Position numbers and translations under genes: made by a program
Shown: positions 34,499 through 43,441 of the stretch, piece after piece
Numbering within the stretch: the stretch's first letter is position 1
Layout of the letters: each line of letters begins with the position of its first letter
Assembly: GCF_004122095.1 (NCBI RefSeq)
Contig: NZ_SAWZ01000002.1
Location: forward strand, 1-64,000
DNA length: 64,000 nt
Source of the DNA: Pseudoxanthomonas composti
GTDB taxonomy: Bacteria > Pseudomonadota > Gammaproteobacteria > Xanthomonadales > Xanthomonadaceae
Direction of reading: 5' to 3'
Notes under the pieces: generated by a model
The model's database searches: none
Told to the model about the DNA's origin: nothing
The model's input: the letters and a program-made list of their open reading frames with translations, nothing else

Positions 34499-34941
34499 CA
34501 CCACTCCTGCGACGGATCGGCAGGCGGAACCTCGCGGCCGCCGCGCCGGCGCACCACGCGCCACAGCACCAGCCCACCCAGCAGCAGCAACGCCAGCGGT
34601 CCGAACCACAGCAGCCAGGTGCCAGGTTCCACCTGCGGGCGATACAGCACGAACTCGCCATAGCGCTCGACCAGGAACTGCTTGATCTGCGCGTCGCTAC
34701 GACCCTGCTGCATCAGCACCAGCACCTCGCGGCGCAGGTCGTGGGCGACCTGGGCGTTGGAATCGGCCAGCGACTGGTTCTGGCACATCACGCAGCGCAG
34801 CTCGTGGGCCAGCGCCTGGAAGCGCGCTTCCTCGGCCGCGTTGCGGAACTGCAGCGGGCGGGGGTCGCTGACCTGCGCCAGCACCGGGGCCGACAGCAGC
34901 AGGCCCAGCATCAGCAGCAGGGTGCGGGCGATACGCGTCAT
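34498..34941 (-). CDS. ccmH: cytochrome c-type biogenesis protein CcmH
   Basis: 147 residues, exported, with a signal sequence to about residue 22, the redox motif LRCVMCQNQSLADSN (C50, C53) and a C-terminal membrane anchor (about 108-128). It reduces apocytochrome cysteines with CcmG before haem attachment. The start overlaps the ccmG stop by four bases (ATGA) and its stop overlaps ccmI. Confidence 0.95.
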   Translation of the reverse strand: MTRIARTLLLMLGLLLSAPVLAQVSDPRPLQFRNAAEEARFQALAHELRCVMCQNQSLADSNAQVAHDLRREVLVLMQQGRSDAQIKQFLVERYGEFVLYRPQVEPGTWLLWFGPLALLLLGGLVLWRVVRRRGGREVPPADPSQEW

Positions 34942-35510
34942 GGGCGCTCCAGGCGGTCGATGGCCGGCAGCAGTTCCTGCTGGATCAGCGCATCGCTCAA
35001 GGGGCCGACGTGCTTCCAGCGTACGATGCCGGCCGCATCGACCAGGAAGGTCTCCGGTGCGCCGTAGATGCCCCAGTCAAGGGCCTGCCGGCCTTCCACG
35101 TCGGTCACCACGTCGCTGTAGGGATTGCCGTACTGCGCCAGCCAGCGCAGCGCGTCCTGCGGCTCGTCCTTCAGGCCGTAGCCGATCACGCGGATGCGCT
35201 TGCTATGGGCCAGGCGGGTGATGGCCGGATGCTCGACCCGGCACTCCGGACACCAGCTGCCCCAGACATTCAGGACGAAGGGCTTGCCGCGCAGCTCGGC
35301 CAGGGTCAGGCGCTGCTGCGGCGCATGCAGCAGCGGCAGGTCCATCGCCGGGGCCGGCTTGCCGATCAGCGCCGACGGCAGGGCCTGGCGGTCGGCGCGA
35401 TCCGAACGCAGCACGCCCACCAGCAACAGGGCGAACAAGGCGACAAAGGCGATGGCACCGCCGATCAGGACGCCGCGCGACACGCCGCGTGCGGGTTGCG
35501 GGCCGCTCAT
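34938..35510 (-). CDS. ccmG: thiol:disulfide interchange protein CcmG/DsbE
   Basis: 190 residues: an N-terminal membrane anchor (about 14-34), then a periplasmic thioredoxin fold with WCPEC (C87, C90) and the GAPETFLVD cis-Pro loop. It keeps the haem-binding cysteines of apocytochrome c reduced, together with CcmH. It overlaps ccmF and ccmH by four bases each, indicating translational coupling. Confidence 0.96.
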   Translation of the reverse strand: MSGPQPARGVSRGVLIGGAIAFVALFALLLVGVLRSDRADRQALPSALIGKPAPAMDLPLLHAPQQRLTLAELRGKPFVLNVWGSWCPECRVEHPAITRLAHSKRIRVIGYGLKDEPQDALRWLAQYGNPYSDVVTDVEGRQALDWGIYGAPETFLVDAAGIVRWKHVGPLSDALIQQELLPAIDRLERP

Positions 35511-37426
35511 GCCCTGGCCTCGCGATGGCGACGGAAGCGCTTGTCGGCTGCGGCGACGAAGCCGCCCAGCGCCATCAACAGCGCGCCCAGCCAGATCCAG
35601 CGCACGAAGGGCTTGATCTGCACGCGCACCGCCCAGCTGCCACCGCCCAGCGGCTCGCCCAGGGCGACATACAGATCGCCGCGCAGGCCGGGATGGATGG
35701 CCGCCTCGGTCATCACCTGGCCGCCGCTGGCGTAGGCGCGCTTCTCAGGGTGCAGGTCGGCGAAAGCTTCGTCGCCGCGCTCGACCAGGATGTGGCCGCG
35801 GCCGGCGATGAAGTTGGGGCCGCGCGTCTCGCGCACGCCTTCGAACTTGAAGCGATAGCCCCCGATCTCCGCGGCCTGGCCAGGCTTGAGCGCCAGCTCG
35901 CGCTGGGTGGACAGCGCCTGCACCAGCAACGCGCCGACCAGGAACACCGCCAGGCCCAGGTGCGCCAGCACCATGCCCAGCATCTCCGGGGTGAAGCGGC
36001 CCTGGGCGCGCAGCCGCGTCCACACGAAGCGCAGCGTGCCCAGGCCCACCCACAGCGCGCCGCCGATGCCGGCGGCGGTCTTGAGCTTGCCGGCCGGGGC
36101 CAGGAAGAAGGCCAGGCCCGCGCCGGCCAGGGCCACCAGCGCCCAGGGCAGCAGCATGGCCAGCGGCCGCGAGGCCTGCTCGCGCTGCCAGCGGGTCAGT
36201 GGGCCGAATGGCACCAGCAGCACCAGCGGCGTCATCAGCACCACGAACAGCAGGCCGAAGTAGGGCGGCCCCACCGAAATCTTGCCCAGCTCCAGCGCAT
36301 CGGCCAGCAGCGGATACAGCGTGCCCAGCAGCACCATGGCGCAGGCGCTGGCCAGCAGCAGGTTGTTGGCCAGCAGCAGGGTCTCGCGCGAGCTGGCGGC
36401 AAATGGCGCGCCATCGGCCATGGCCGGCGCGCGCAGCGCGTACAGCAGCAGTGAGCCGCCGATCACCAGGCCCAGGAACACCAGCACGAACAGGCCGCGC
36501 GTGGGGTCGGCGGCGAAGGCGTGCACGCTGGTCAGCACGCCCGAGCGCACCAGGAAGGTACCCAGCAGCGACAGCGAGAAGGCGGCGATGGCCAGCAGCA
36601 GGGTCCAGCCGCGGAAAGAGCCGCGTTTTTCCGTCACCGCCTGCGAGTGCAGCAGCGCCGCGCCGGCCAGCCACGGCATGAAGCTGGCGTTCTCCACCGG
36701 GTCCCAGAACCACCAGCCGCCCCAGCCCAGTTCGTAGTAGGCCCACCAGCTGCCCAGGGCGATGCCGCAGGTCAGGAAGCCCCAGGCCACGTTGGTCCAC
36801 GGCCGCGTCCAGCGCAGCCAGCGCGCATCGACCTCGCCATCGAGCAGGGCGGCGATGGCGAAGGCGAACGGCACCGAGAAGCCCACATAGCCCAGGTACA
36901 GCATCGGCGGGTGGATGATCATCCCCGGGTCCTGCAGCAGCGGGTTGAGGTCGCGGCCTTCCAGGGCCGCCGGCAGCACGCGCTCGAACGGGTTGGAGGT
37001 GAAGATCAGGAAGGACAGGAAGCCGATGCTGATCACGCCCATCACCCCAAGCACGCGCGCCACCACCCGCTCGGGCAGCGCCCGCGAGCACTCGGCCACC
37101 GCCCCGGTCCACAGCGCCAGCACCAGCGCCCACAGCAGCAGCGAGCCCTCGTGCGAGCCCCACACCGCCGTGTAGCGGTAGATCATCGGCAGCAGCGAGT
37201 TGGAGTTCATCGCCACGTAGCGCACCGAGAAATCCTGGGTGACGAAGGCGATGGTCAGCAGCACGAAGCCGGCCAGCACGCAGGCCAGCTGCGCGAACGC
37301 GGCCGGGCGCGCCACCGCCATCCAGCTGGCGCGCCCGCGCTGGGCGCCCGCCAGCGGCAGCACCGCCTGCACCAGCGCCACCATCAGGCCCAGCAACAGG
37401 GCGATCTGGCCCAGCTCAGGAAGCAT
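35507..37426 (-). CDS. ccmF: haem lyase subunit CcmF
   Basis: 639 residues with about 15 membrane segments; the tryptophan-rich motif WGGWWFWDPVENASFMPWL binds haem in the ligation complex with CcmH and CcmI. ATG 37426 begins MLPELGQIALLLGLM; the frame continues upstream into the GGGGACC repeat element but that part has no CcmF homology. It is separated from ccmE by the 0.3-kb repeat element, unlike the tight overlaps elsewhere in the cluster. Confidence 0.96.
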   Translation of the reverse strand: MLPELGQIALLLGLMVALVQAVLPLAGAQRGRASWMAVARPAAFAQLACVLAGFVLLTIAFVTQDFSVRYVAMNSNSLLPMIYRYTAVWGSHEGSLLLWALVLALWTGAVAECSRALPERVVARVLGVMGVISIGFLSFLIFTSNPFERVLPAALEGRDLNPLLQDPGMIIHPPMLYLGYVGFSVPFAFAIAALLDGEVDARWLRWTRPWTNVAWGFLTCGIALGSWWAYYELGWGGWWFWDPVENASFMPWLAGAALLHSQAVTEKRGSFRGWTLLLAIAAFSLSLLGTFLVRSGVLTSVHAFAADPTRGLFVLVFLGLVIGGSLLLYALRAPAMADGAPFAASSRETLLLANNLLLASACAMVLLGTLYPLLADALELGKISVGPPYFGLLFVVLMTPLVLLVPFGPLTRWQREQASRPLAMLLPWALVALAGAGLAFFLAPAGKLKTAAGIGGALWVGLGTLRFVWTRLRAQGRFTPEMLGMVLAHLGLAVFLVGALLVQALSTQRELALKPGQAAEIGGYRFKFEGVRETRGPNFIAGRGHILVERGDEAFADLHPEKRAYASGGQVMTEAAIHPGLRGDLYVALGEPLGGGSWAVRVQIKPFVRWIWLGALLMALGGFVAAADKRFRRHREARA

Positions 37427-37435
37427 GGGGGAACT

Positions 37436-37740
37436 GCCGGGACCGGGGACCGGGGACCGGGGACTGCAAGGCCGGGACCGGGGACTGTAGGGCCGGGACC
37501 GGGGACCGGGGACCGGGGACCCGGGAAAGCAGGTTCCCGGGCACTTCATGCTCCAGCGGGGCCGCCAGTTGCATCGAATCGGGGGAAGCGGCCATCTCGG
37601 GGCGGTCCGCTCCTGACAGAAAGCAGATGTCATCGGTCGCAGCAGGCGAGGGCGCACAGGATTTTGGTTTTCCCGGGTCCCGGGTCCCCGGTCCCCGGTC
37701 CCGGTTGTTGGGTCCCCGGTCCCCGGTCCCCGGTCCCGGC
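37436..37740. repeat. inverted GGGGACC heptamer-repeat element inside the ccm cluster
   Basis: The left arm (37436-37527) is a run of GGGGACC units with two short interruptions; the right arm (37671-37740) is the reverse complement pattern (GGTCCCC). A unique core of about 140 bp (37530-37670) lies between. The element occupies nearly the whole ccmF-ccmE gap (37427-37750). Open frames within it translate to arginine/proline/glycine-rich nonsense. The arms would form a very stable stem in RNA or in single-stranded DNA. Confidence 0.85.
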
Positions 37741-37750
37741 TTTCCAAGGC

Positions 37751-38200
37751 TCACCGCGTCTCCTCCACCTGATGCTTCTCATGCGCCTTGCCCATCTTCT
37801 CGGCGACTTCCTTGGGCATGTAGTTCTCATCGTGCTTGGCCAGCACTTCGGTGGCCACGAAGGTGCCGCCGCGCATGGCGCCGGTGGCGATCACCGCGGT
37901 GTCCTCGCGGAACAGGTCCGGCAGGATGCCTTCATAGACCACCGGCAACTGCGCATCGCCATCGGTGACGCGGAAATGCGCCTGCATCGAGCCAGGCGCG
38001 CGCTGGAACGAGCCGCGCTCGACCATGCCGCCCAGGCGGAAGCGCGCCTGCTTGCCGGGCTGCCCTTGCAGCACCTCGGCCGGGGTGTAGAGATAAGCCA
38101 CGTTGCGTTGCAGGGCCATGGCCACCAGGGTGGTGGCGATGCCGGCTGCTGCGGCCAGCGCGAGCACCCACAGCAGGCGGCGACGACGGGTGGGGTTCAT
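37751..38200 (-). CDS. ccmE: haem chaperone CcmE
   Basis: 149 residues: a positively charged N-terminus, one membrane anchor (about 9-29) and a periplasmic beta-barrel with the haem-binding H123 in KHDENYMP. It receives haem from CcmABC(D) and passes it to CcmF/H. The start overlaps the ccmD stop by four bases. A GGGGACC repeat element follows before ccmF. Confidence 0.96.
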   Translation of the reverse strand: MNPTRRRRLLWVLALAAAAGIATTLVAMALQRNVAYLYTPAEVLQGQPGKQARFRLGGMVERGSFQRAPGSMQAHFRVTDGDAQLPVVYEGILPDLFREDTAVIATGAMRGGTFVATEVLAKHDENYMPKEVAEKMGKAHEKHQVEETR

Positions 38201-38373
38201 CGCGCCAGCTCGGCGTTGGCATCGCGCGGGCTGCGCGCGGCCTGCTGGCGCCGCGCCAGGGCACGCGCGGCGCGAAGCTGCCGTCGCAGCTGCAGGCGTG
38301 GGGCGATGAAATCCCAGGCCAGCACCAGCACGAACACCGCGTAGGCGCCGATCACGTAGGGCAGGTAACTCAC
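38197..38373 (-). CDS. ccmD: haem exporter protein CcmD
   Basis: 58 residues: one membrane segment ([20 protein letters not shown]) followed by an Arg-rich cytoplasmic tail ([16 protein letters not shown]), the standard CcmD layout. It assists release of haem-loaded CcmE from CcmABC. The start is GTG at 38373, overlapping the ccmC stop (GTGA). Easily missed because of its size, but position and composition are convincing. Confidence 0.9.
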   Translation of the reverse strand: MSYLPYVIGAYAVFVLVLAWDFIAPRLQLRRQLRAARALARRQQAARSPRDANAELAR

Positions 38374-39128
38374 TTTACTTCTCCGGCCAGTGTTCCGACC
38401 CAGGCCTTGCCGGCCTCCCGTCGCAGGTTGTCCACGCGGGCGCGGGTCAGCAGCGAACCGGCAAACCAGCACTTGGTCGCCAGCACCATGACCCACAGGG
38501 GCGCGATCATGCTGGCATCCATGCTCGATTCGCCCAATAGGCGGATGGTCTGGCCCTGGTGCAGCGAGTTCCACCACACCACCGAGTAGCGGATCACCGG
38601 CAACAGCGCGATGCCGACAATGGCCAGCAGCCCGGCGGCCCGGGCGGCGGCACGGCGGTCCTCGATGGCCTGGTACAGCCCGATCACGCCGATGTAGAGG
38701 AACAACAGGATCAGCTCGGTGGTCAGGCGCGGGTCCCAGTCCCACCACGCGCCCCACATCGGCTTGCCCCAGATCGAACCGGTGGCCAGGGTGATCAGGG
38801 TGAAGGCCGCGCCAATCGGCGCGCAGGCCATGGCCAGGATCTCGCACAGCTTGATCCGCCAGATCATGCCGATGGCCGCGTACAACGCCATCAGGCCGAA
38901 CACGAACAGGCTCATCCAGGCGCTGGGCACGTGGATGTAGAGGATGCGGAAACTATCGCCCTGCTTGTAGTCGGTGGGCACCACGAACAGCCCCTGGTAC
39001 AGCCCCCAGCCCATCAGCAGCAGGCCGGCCAGATAGCACCACGGCGCCCAGCGCCGCGCGAAGCGGTCGAAGATGGGGGGCGATCCCAGCCGGTGGAACC
39101 ACAGCACCAGCGCGTTCTTCTCGGACAT
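38370..39128 (-). CDS. ccmC: haem exporter protein CcmC
   Basis: 252 residues with six membrane segments and the [12 protein letters not shown] motif with flanking His residues that present haem to CcmE. ATG 39128 is preferred over the GTG one codon upstream. It lies 177 bp downstream of the azurin gene, whereas ccmD follows with a 4-bp overlap. A 10-bp perfect stem (39241-39250 with 39259-39268) lies in the gap. Confidence 0.95.
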   Translation of the reverse strand: MSEKNALVLWFHRLGSPPIFDRFARRWAPWCYLAGLLLMGWGLYQGLFVVPTDYKQGDSFRILYIHVPSAWMSLFVFGLMALYAAIGMIWRIKLCEILAMACAPIGAAFTLITLATGSIWGKPMWGAWWDWDPRLTTELILLFLYIGVIGLYQAIEDRRAAARAAGLLAIVGIALLPVIRYSVVWWNSLHQGQTIRLLGESSMDASMIAPLWVMVLATKCWFAGSLLTRARVDNLRREAGKAWVGTLAGEVK

Positions 39129-39240
39129 CACTTGCTCGCTTCAGGTGAGGAGCCGCGTCCGGTCGCGGACGTTCAGCGGCACGACCTGCCACGCCGTGAT
39201 GGCGCGCGCTGGCGTCACCGGCATTTTTTCAGATGTCGAA

Positions 39241-39268
39241 CCGCCGCGCCAATAACGCGGCGCGGCGG
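39241..39268. repeat. stem-loop between azurin and ccmC
   Basis: CCGCCGCGCC (39241-39250) pairs with GGCGCGGCGG (39259-39268) across an 8-base loop. There is no T-tract on either side in the expected direction, so a factor-dependent stop or mRNA-stabilising hairpin after azurin is possible. A second 6-bp stem with GTCG loop is at 39156-39171. Confidence 0.45.
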
Positions 39269-39304
39269 AGCGGGGCGGCCGTCGGCACGCCGGGGCCAGG
39301 ACCC

Positions 39305-39763
39305 TTACTTCAGGGTCAGGGTGCCCTTCATCAGCGCCGAGTGGCCGGGGAAGGTGCAGACGTAGGAATACGGGCCGCCGGCCAGCTTGGCCACCGGGAT
39401 GCTGACCGAGGTGCTCTCACCGCCGCCGATCAGGCTGCTGTGGGCCACCACGCGCGCATCGTCGGCCTTGACGTAATCGCCGGCGGCGCCGGCCTTGATG
39501 CCGTCGGCGGCCACGGCGGCGATGTCGGCGGTCTTGGTCACCACCACGTTATGACCCATCACGTTCTTGGCCAGCTTGCCGCTGTGCTTGAGGTTGATGG
39601 TGAAGGTCTTGCAGCTCTTGGGGACGTCGATGTTGGCCTTGTCGAACTTCATCGCGTCATTGCCGGACAGCTCGGCCGAGCAGTTGTCGGCCGCCTGCGC
39701 GGCCAACGGCGCGGCCGCCAACAGGGCCAGAAGGAAGGGGGCAACCAGGGGCTTGCGGGTCAT
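39305..39763 (-). CDS. azu: azurin, periplasmic blue copper protein
   Basis: 152 residues with a signal peptide to about residue 25. Type 1 copper ligands H71 (GHNVVV), C136 and H141 (CTFPGH) and M145 are in place, and the disulfide pair C28-C51 fits azurin. It shuttles electrons between cytochromes c and redox enzymes in the periplasm. ATG 39763 starts [15 protein letters not shown]. The gene is inserted in the ccm cluster between ccmB (136 bp upstream) and ccmC (177 bp downstream), all on the minus strand. TAGAAT about 60 bp upstream is a weak -10 candidate. Confidence 0.95.
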   Translation of the reverse strand: MTRKPLVAPFLLALLAAAPLAAQAADNCSAELSGNDAMKFDKANIDVPKSCKTFTINLKHSGKLAKNVMGHNVVVTKTADIAAVAADGIKAGAAGDYVKADDARVVAHSSLIGGGESTSVSIPVAKLAGGPYSYVCTFPGHSALMKGTLTLK

Positions 39764-39898
39764 GCACGATCTCCAGTGATGCTTGCGAATGTCGCCGGAC
39801 ATTGCGGGCGAAAGACTGATTCTATGAAGTGAGGCGGCCCTTGGGGGGAAATCCTGCCGAAATCCTTCACGCCGGCGGCGGCTGGGGTTCAGGCCGGG

Positions 39899-40578
39899 TC
39901 AGCTCAGGGCGATGCGAAGCGCGGCGGCGGCGGCGAGTGGCGCCAGCACCAGGGCCAGCACCAGCCCGGCGCCCAGCAGCAGCCAGGCGCCCACCGGGTC
40001 CAGCCCCTGCGCGGCGGCGGTGACGCTGCCGGCGCCGAACACCAGCACCGGCACGTACAGCGGCAGGGCCAGCACCGCCAGCAGGATGCCCGAGCGCCGC
40101 ATCCCCACCGTGAGCGCCGCCACCACCGCGCCCAGCAGGCTCAGCAGCGGCGTGCCCAGCGCCAGGGACACCAGCAGGGTCGGCAGTTGCGCCCGCGGCA
40201 GGTGCAGCAACTCGGCCAGCAGCGGGGTGGCCAGGATCAGCGGCACCGCCGCGCTGAGCCAGTGCGTCAGCACGCGCACGGCCACCAGCCAGGCCAGCGG
40301 CACCGGGGCCAGCATCCACTGTTCCAGCGAGCCGTCCTCGGCATCGCCGCGGAACAGGCTGTCCAGCGACAACAGGCCGGCCAGCAGCACCGCGACCCAC
40401 ACCACCGCCGAGGCCGCGCGCGCCAGCGCATCCTTCTCCCCGCCCAGGCCCAGCGCGAACAGCACCACCACCAGCACCGCGAACAAGGCCGGTTGGAAGG
40501 CGTCGCCGCGGCGGCGCCAGAGCAGCCGCAGGTCGCGGGTGAGAAGGGCGGCGGCGGAAGAGGCCAGGGTCGGTGGGC

Positions 40579-40582
<4 letters not shown>
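39899..40582 (-). CDS. ccmB: haem exporter permease CcmB
   Basis: 227 residues, six hydrophobic segments, with the [24 protein letters not shown] start and [25 protein letters not shown] segment typical of CcmB. It is the membrane subunit of the CcmAB ABC complex that drives haem release on CcmE. The start is GTG at 40582, overlapping ccmA by four bases. The longer frame upstream belongs to the antisense of the aminotransferase region and is not coding. Confidence 0.94.
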
Positions 40583-41235
<653 letters not shown>

Positions 41236-41341
41236 CGCCGGCATTGTAGGGCGCGCGGCCGCCGGCGCTGGCCGGCCCGAAACCGGCATGTGACCGCGGA
41301 TGGGTAGAATCGGCCGCTTCCCCGCAAGACCTTCGGCCTCG

Positions 41342-42493
41342 ATGCCCACGCTCCAGACCAAGCTGCCCAAGGTGGGCACCACGATCTTCACCGTCATGTC
41401 CCAGCTCGCCGCCGAACACGGCGCGGTCAACCTGGGCCAGGGCTTTCCGGATTTTCCGGTGCCGGACCGGCTGGTCCAGTCGCTGGAGGCGGCCATGCGC
41501 GCCGGCCACAACCAGTACGCGCCGATGACCGGGATCCCCGCGTTGCGCCAGGCCATCGCCGCCAAGGCGCTGCGCTGCTACGGCGCCCAGGTCGATGCCG
41601 AGTCCGAGATCACCGTGACCAGTGGCGCCACCGAGGCGATCTTCAACGCTGTGCATGCGGTGGTGCGCCCGGGCGATGAGGTGATCGTGCTGGACCCGGC
41701 CTACGACTGCTACGAGCCGGCCATCGACCTGGCCGGGGCCCGGGCGGTTCACATTCCGCTGGATCCGCAGACCTTCGCGGTGGACTGGGAGCGCGTGCGC
41801 GCGGCCATCACGCCCAGGACCCGCCTCATCATGATCAACAGCCCGCACAACCCCTCCGGCGCGATGTTCAGCGCCGAGGACATGCGCGCCCTGGCCGAGC
41901 TGTTGCGCGAGACCGACATCTTCCTGCTGTCCGACGAGGTCTACGAGCACATCGTCTTCGACGGCCGCCGCCACGAGTCGGTGCTGCGCTGGCCCGAGCT
42001 GCGTGCGCGCGCCTTCGTGGTGTCCAGCTTCGGCAAGACCTACCACTGCACCGGCTGGAAGATCGGCTACGCCATTGCGCCGCCGGCGCTGAGCGCAGAG
42101 TTCCGCAAGGTGCACCAGTACAACGTCTTCTGCACCTTCGCCCCGGCCCAGCACGCCTTCGCCGCGATGCTCAGCCAGGAGCCCGAACACGACGAGCAGC
42201 TGGGCGCGTTCTACCAGGCCAAGCGCGACCGCTTTCGCCAGCAATTGCTGGGCACGCGCCTGAAGCCGCTCGACGTGCCCGGCGGCTATTTCCAGCTGGT
42301 GGACTATTCGACCGTCAGCGACCTGCCGGACCTGGAGTTCGTGAAGTGGCTGACCATCGAACACGGCGTCACCGCCATCCCGCTGTCGCCGTTCTACGAG
42401 ACCCCGCCCGCCGGTCAGCGCCTGGCGCGGCTGTGTTTCGCCAAGAACACCGCGACACTGGATGCGGCGATCGAGCGGCTGGCCAAGCTGTGA
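41342..42493 (+). CDS. methionine aminotransferase (YbdL/MtnE-like, PLP-dependent)
   Basis: 383 residues, fold-type I. PLP lysine K232 in [25 protein letters not shown] and [13 protein letters not shown] near the N-terminus and NSPHNPSG in the middle are characteristic of the YbdL/kynurenine aminotransferase-like group that transaminates methionine or its keto acid with glutamine. ATG 41342 gives [22 protein letters not shown] (41305-41310) is a -10 candidate. The next gene encodes an omega-amidase, a known metabolic partner. Confidence 0.9.
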   Translation: MPTLQTKLPKVGTTIFTVMSQLAAEHGAVNLGQGFPDFPVPDRLVQSLEAAMRAGHNQYAPMTGIPALRQAIAAKALRCYGAQVDAESEITVTSGATEAIFNAVHAVVRPGDEVIVLDPAYDCYEPAIDLAGARAVHIPLDPQTFAVDWERVRAAITPRTRLIMINSPHNPSGAMFSAEDMRALAELLRETDIFLLSDEVYEHIVFDGRRHESVLRWPELRARAFVVSSFGKTYHCTGWKIGYAIAPPALSAEFRKVHQYNVFCTFAPAQHAFAAMLSQEPEHDEQLGAFYQAKRDRFRQQLLGTRLKPLDVPGGYFQLVDYSTVSDLPDLEFVKWLTIEHGVTAIPLSPFYETPPAGQRLARLCFAKNTATLDAAIERLAKL

Positions 42494-42527
42494 GGCACAT
42501 GCCATGACGATAGGTGGAAAGAACCCC

Positions 42528-43325
42528 ATGCAGGACCTGCGCATTTCCCTCGTCCAGGGCGCCACCCGCTGGCACGACCCGGCCGGCAATCGCGACTACT
42601 ACGCCAGCCTCATCGCGCCGTTGGCCGGCAAGACCGACGTGGTGATCCTGCCGGAGACCTTCACCAGCGGGTTCTCCAACGAGGCCATCGACAAGGCCGA
42701 AGGCATGGACGGGCCGACCGTGGCCTGGATCCTCGAGCAGGCCCGGGCGCTGGACGCGGCCGTGACCGGCAGCGTGCAGCTGCGCACCGAGACGGGCGTG
42801 TTAAACCGCCTGTTGTGGGCCACGCCGGATGGCGCGCTGGCCTACTACGACAAGCGCCACCTGTTCCGCTACGCCAACGAACACAAGCGCTACGCACCCG
42901 GGCGTGAGCGCCTGTGCGTGGAATGGAAGGGCTGGCGCATCAATCCGCAGGTCTGCTACGACCTGCGTTTCCCGGTGTTCTGCCGCAACCGCTTCGATGT
43001 CGAGCGCCCGGGCCAGATGGATTTCGACCTGCAGCTGTTCGTGGCCAACTGGCCCTCGGCGCGCACCTATGCCTGGGACACGCTGCTGCGCGCACGCGCC
43101 ATCGAGAACCTGTGCTACGTGGCCGCGGTCAACCGGGTCGGCACCGATGGCAACCAGCTCACCTACGACGGCCACAGCGCGCTGATCGATCCGCTGGGCC
43201 AGCCGCTGGTCACTGGCGGGCCGGAGGAAGGCGCGCTGCATGCCGTGGCCTCGGCCGAGGTGCTCAAGGGCCATCGCGAGCGTTTCCCGGCCATGCTGGA
43301 TGCGGATCGCTTCACGCTGGAGTGA
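42528..43325 (+). CDS. omega-amidase (YafV/Nit2-like nitrilase family)
   Basis: 265 residues. The nitrilase triad is E43 (LPETFTSGF), K109 (YDKRHLF) and C143 (QVCYDLRFP). The family hydrolyses 2-oxoglutaramate or 2-oxosuccinamate, the keto amides left when glutamine or asparagine is the amino donor. GGAAAG lies just upstream of ATG 42528, which is therefore preferred over an ATG at 42504. It follows the aminotransferase by 34 bp, making a glutamine transaminase-omega-amidase pair, as in methionine salvage. Confidence 0.92.
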   Translation: MQDLRISLVQGATRWHDPAGNRDYYASLIAPLAGKTDVVILPETFTSGFSNEAIDKAEGMDGPTVAWILEQARALDAAVTGSVQLRTETGVLNRLLWATPDGALAYYDKRHLFRYANEHKRYAPGRERLCVEWKGWRINPQVCYDLRFPVFCRNRFDVERPGQMDFDLQLFVANWPSARTYAWDTLLRARAIENLCYVAAVNRVGTDGNQLTYDGHSALIDPLGQPLVTGGPEEGALHAVASAEVLKGHRERFPAMLDADRFTLE

Positions 43326-43400
43326 AGCCCGGCAGGTGCGGTGGGGCGCGGCGCTCTGTCGTGGTAGCGGCCTGACGGCGGCAGCGCCGCGGCCCCCGGC

Positions 43401-43414
43401 TTGATCCAAGTCAA
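43401..43414 (+). promoter_or_regulatory. FNR/ANR-like box upstream of hemN
   Basis: TTGATCCAAGTCAA, one mismatch from TTGAT-N4-ATCAA, 27 bp before the hemN start. HemN genes are commonly induced by FNR-type regulators when oxygen is low. Confidence 0.65.
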
Positions 43415-43441
43415 GGCGCAGGCCGCCTGGCACAGGCGACG

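Noticed and set aside
37436-37740. CRISPR array
   Set aside because: Units are 7 bp with no spacers of regular length, arms are in opposite orientation and no cas gene is near.
37427-37747. N-terminal extension of CcmF through the repeat element
   Set aside because: The frame is open but encodes repetitive Gly/Pro/Arg/Asp sequence; CcmF proteins start at the MLPELGQIALL position.
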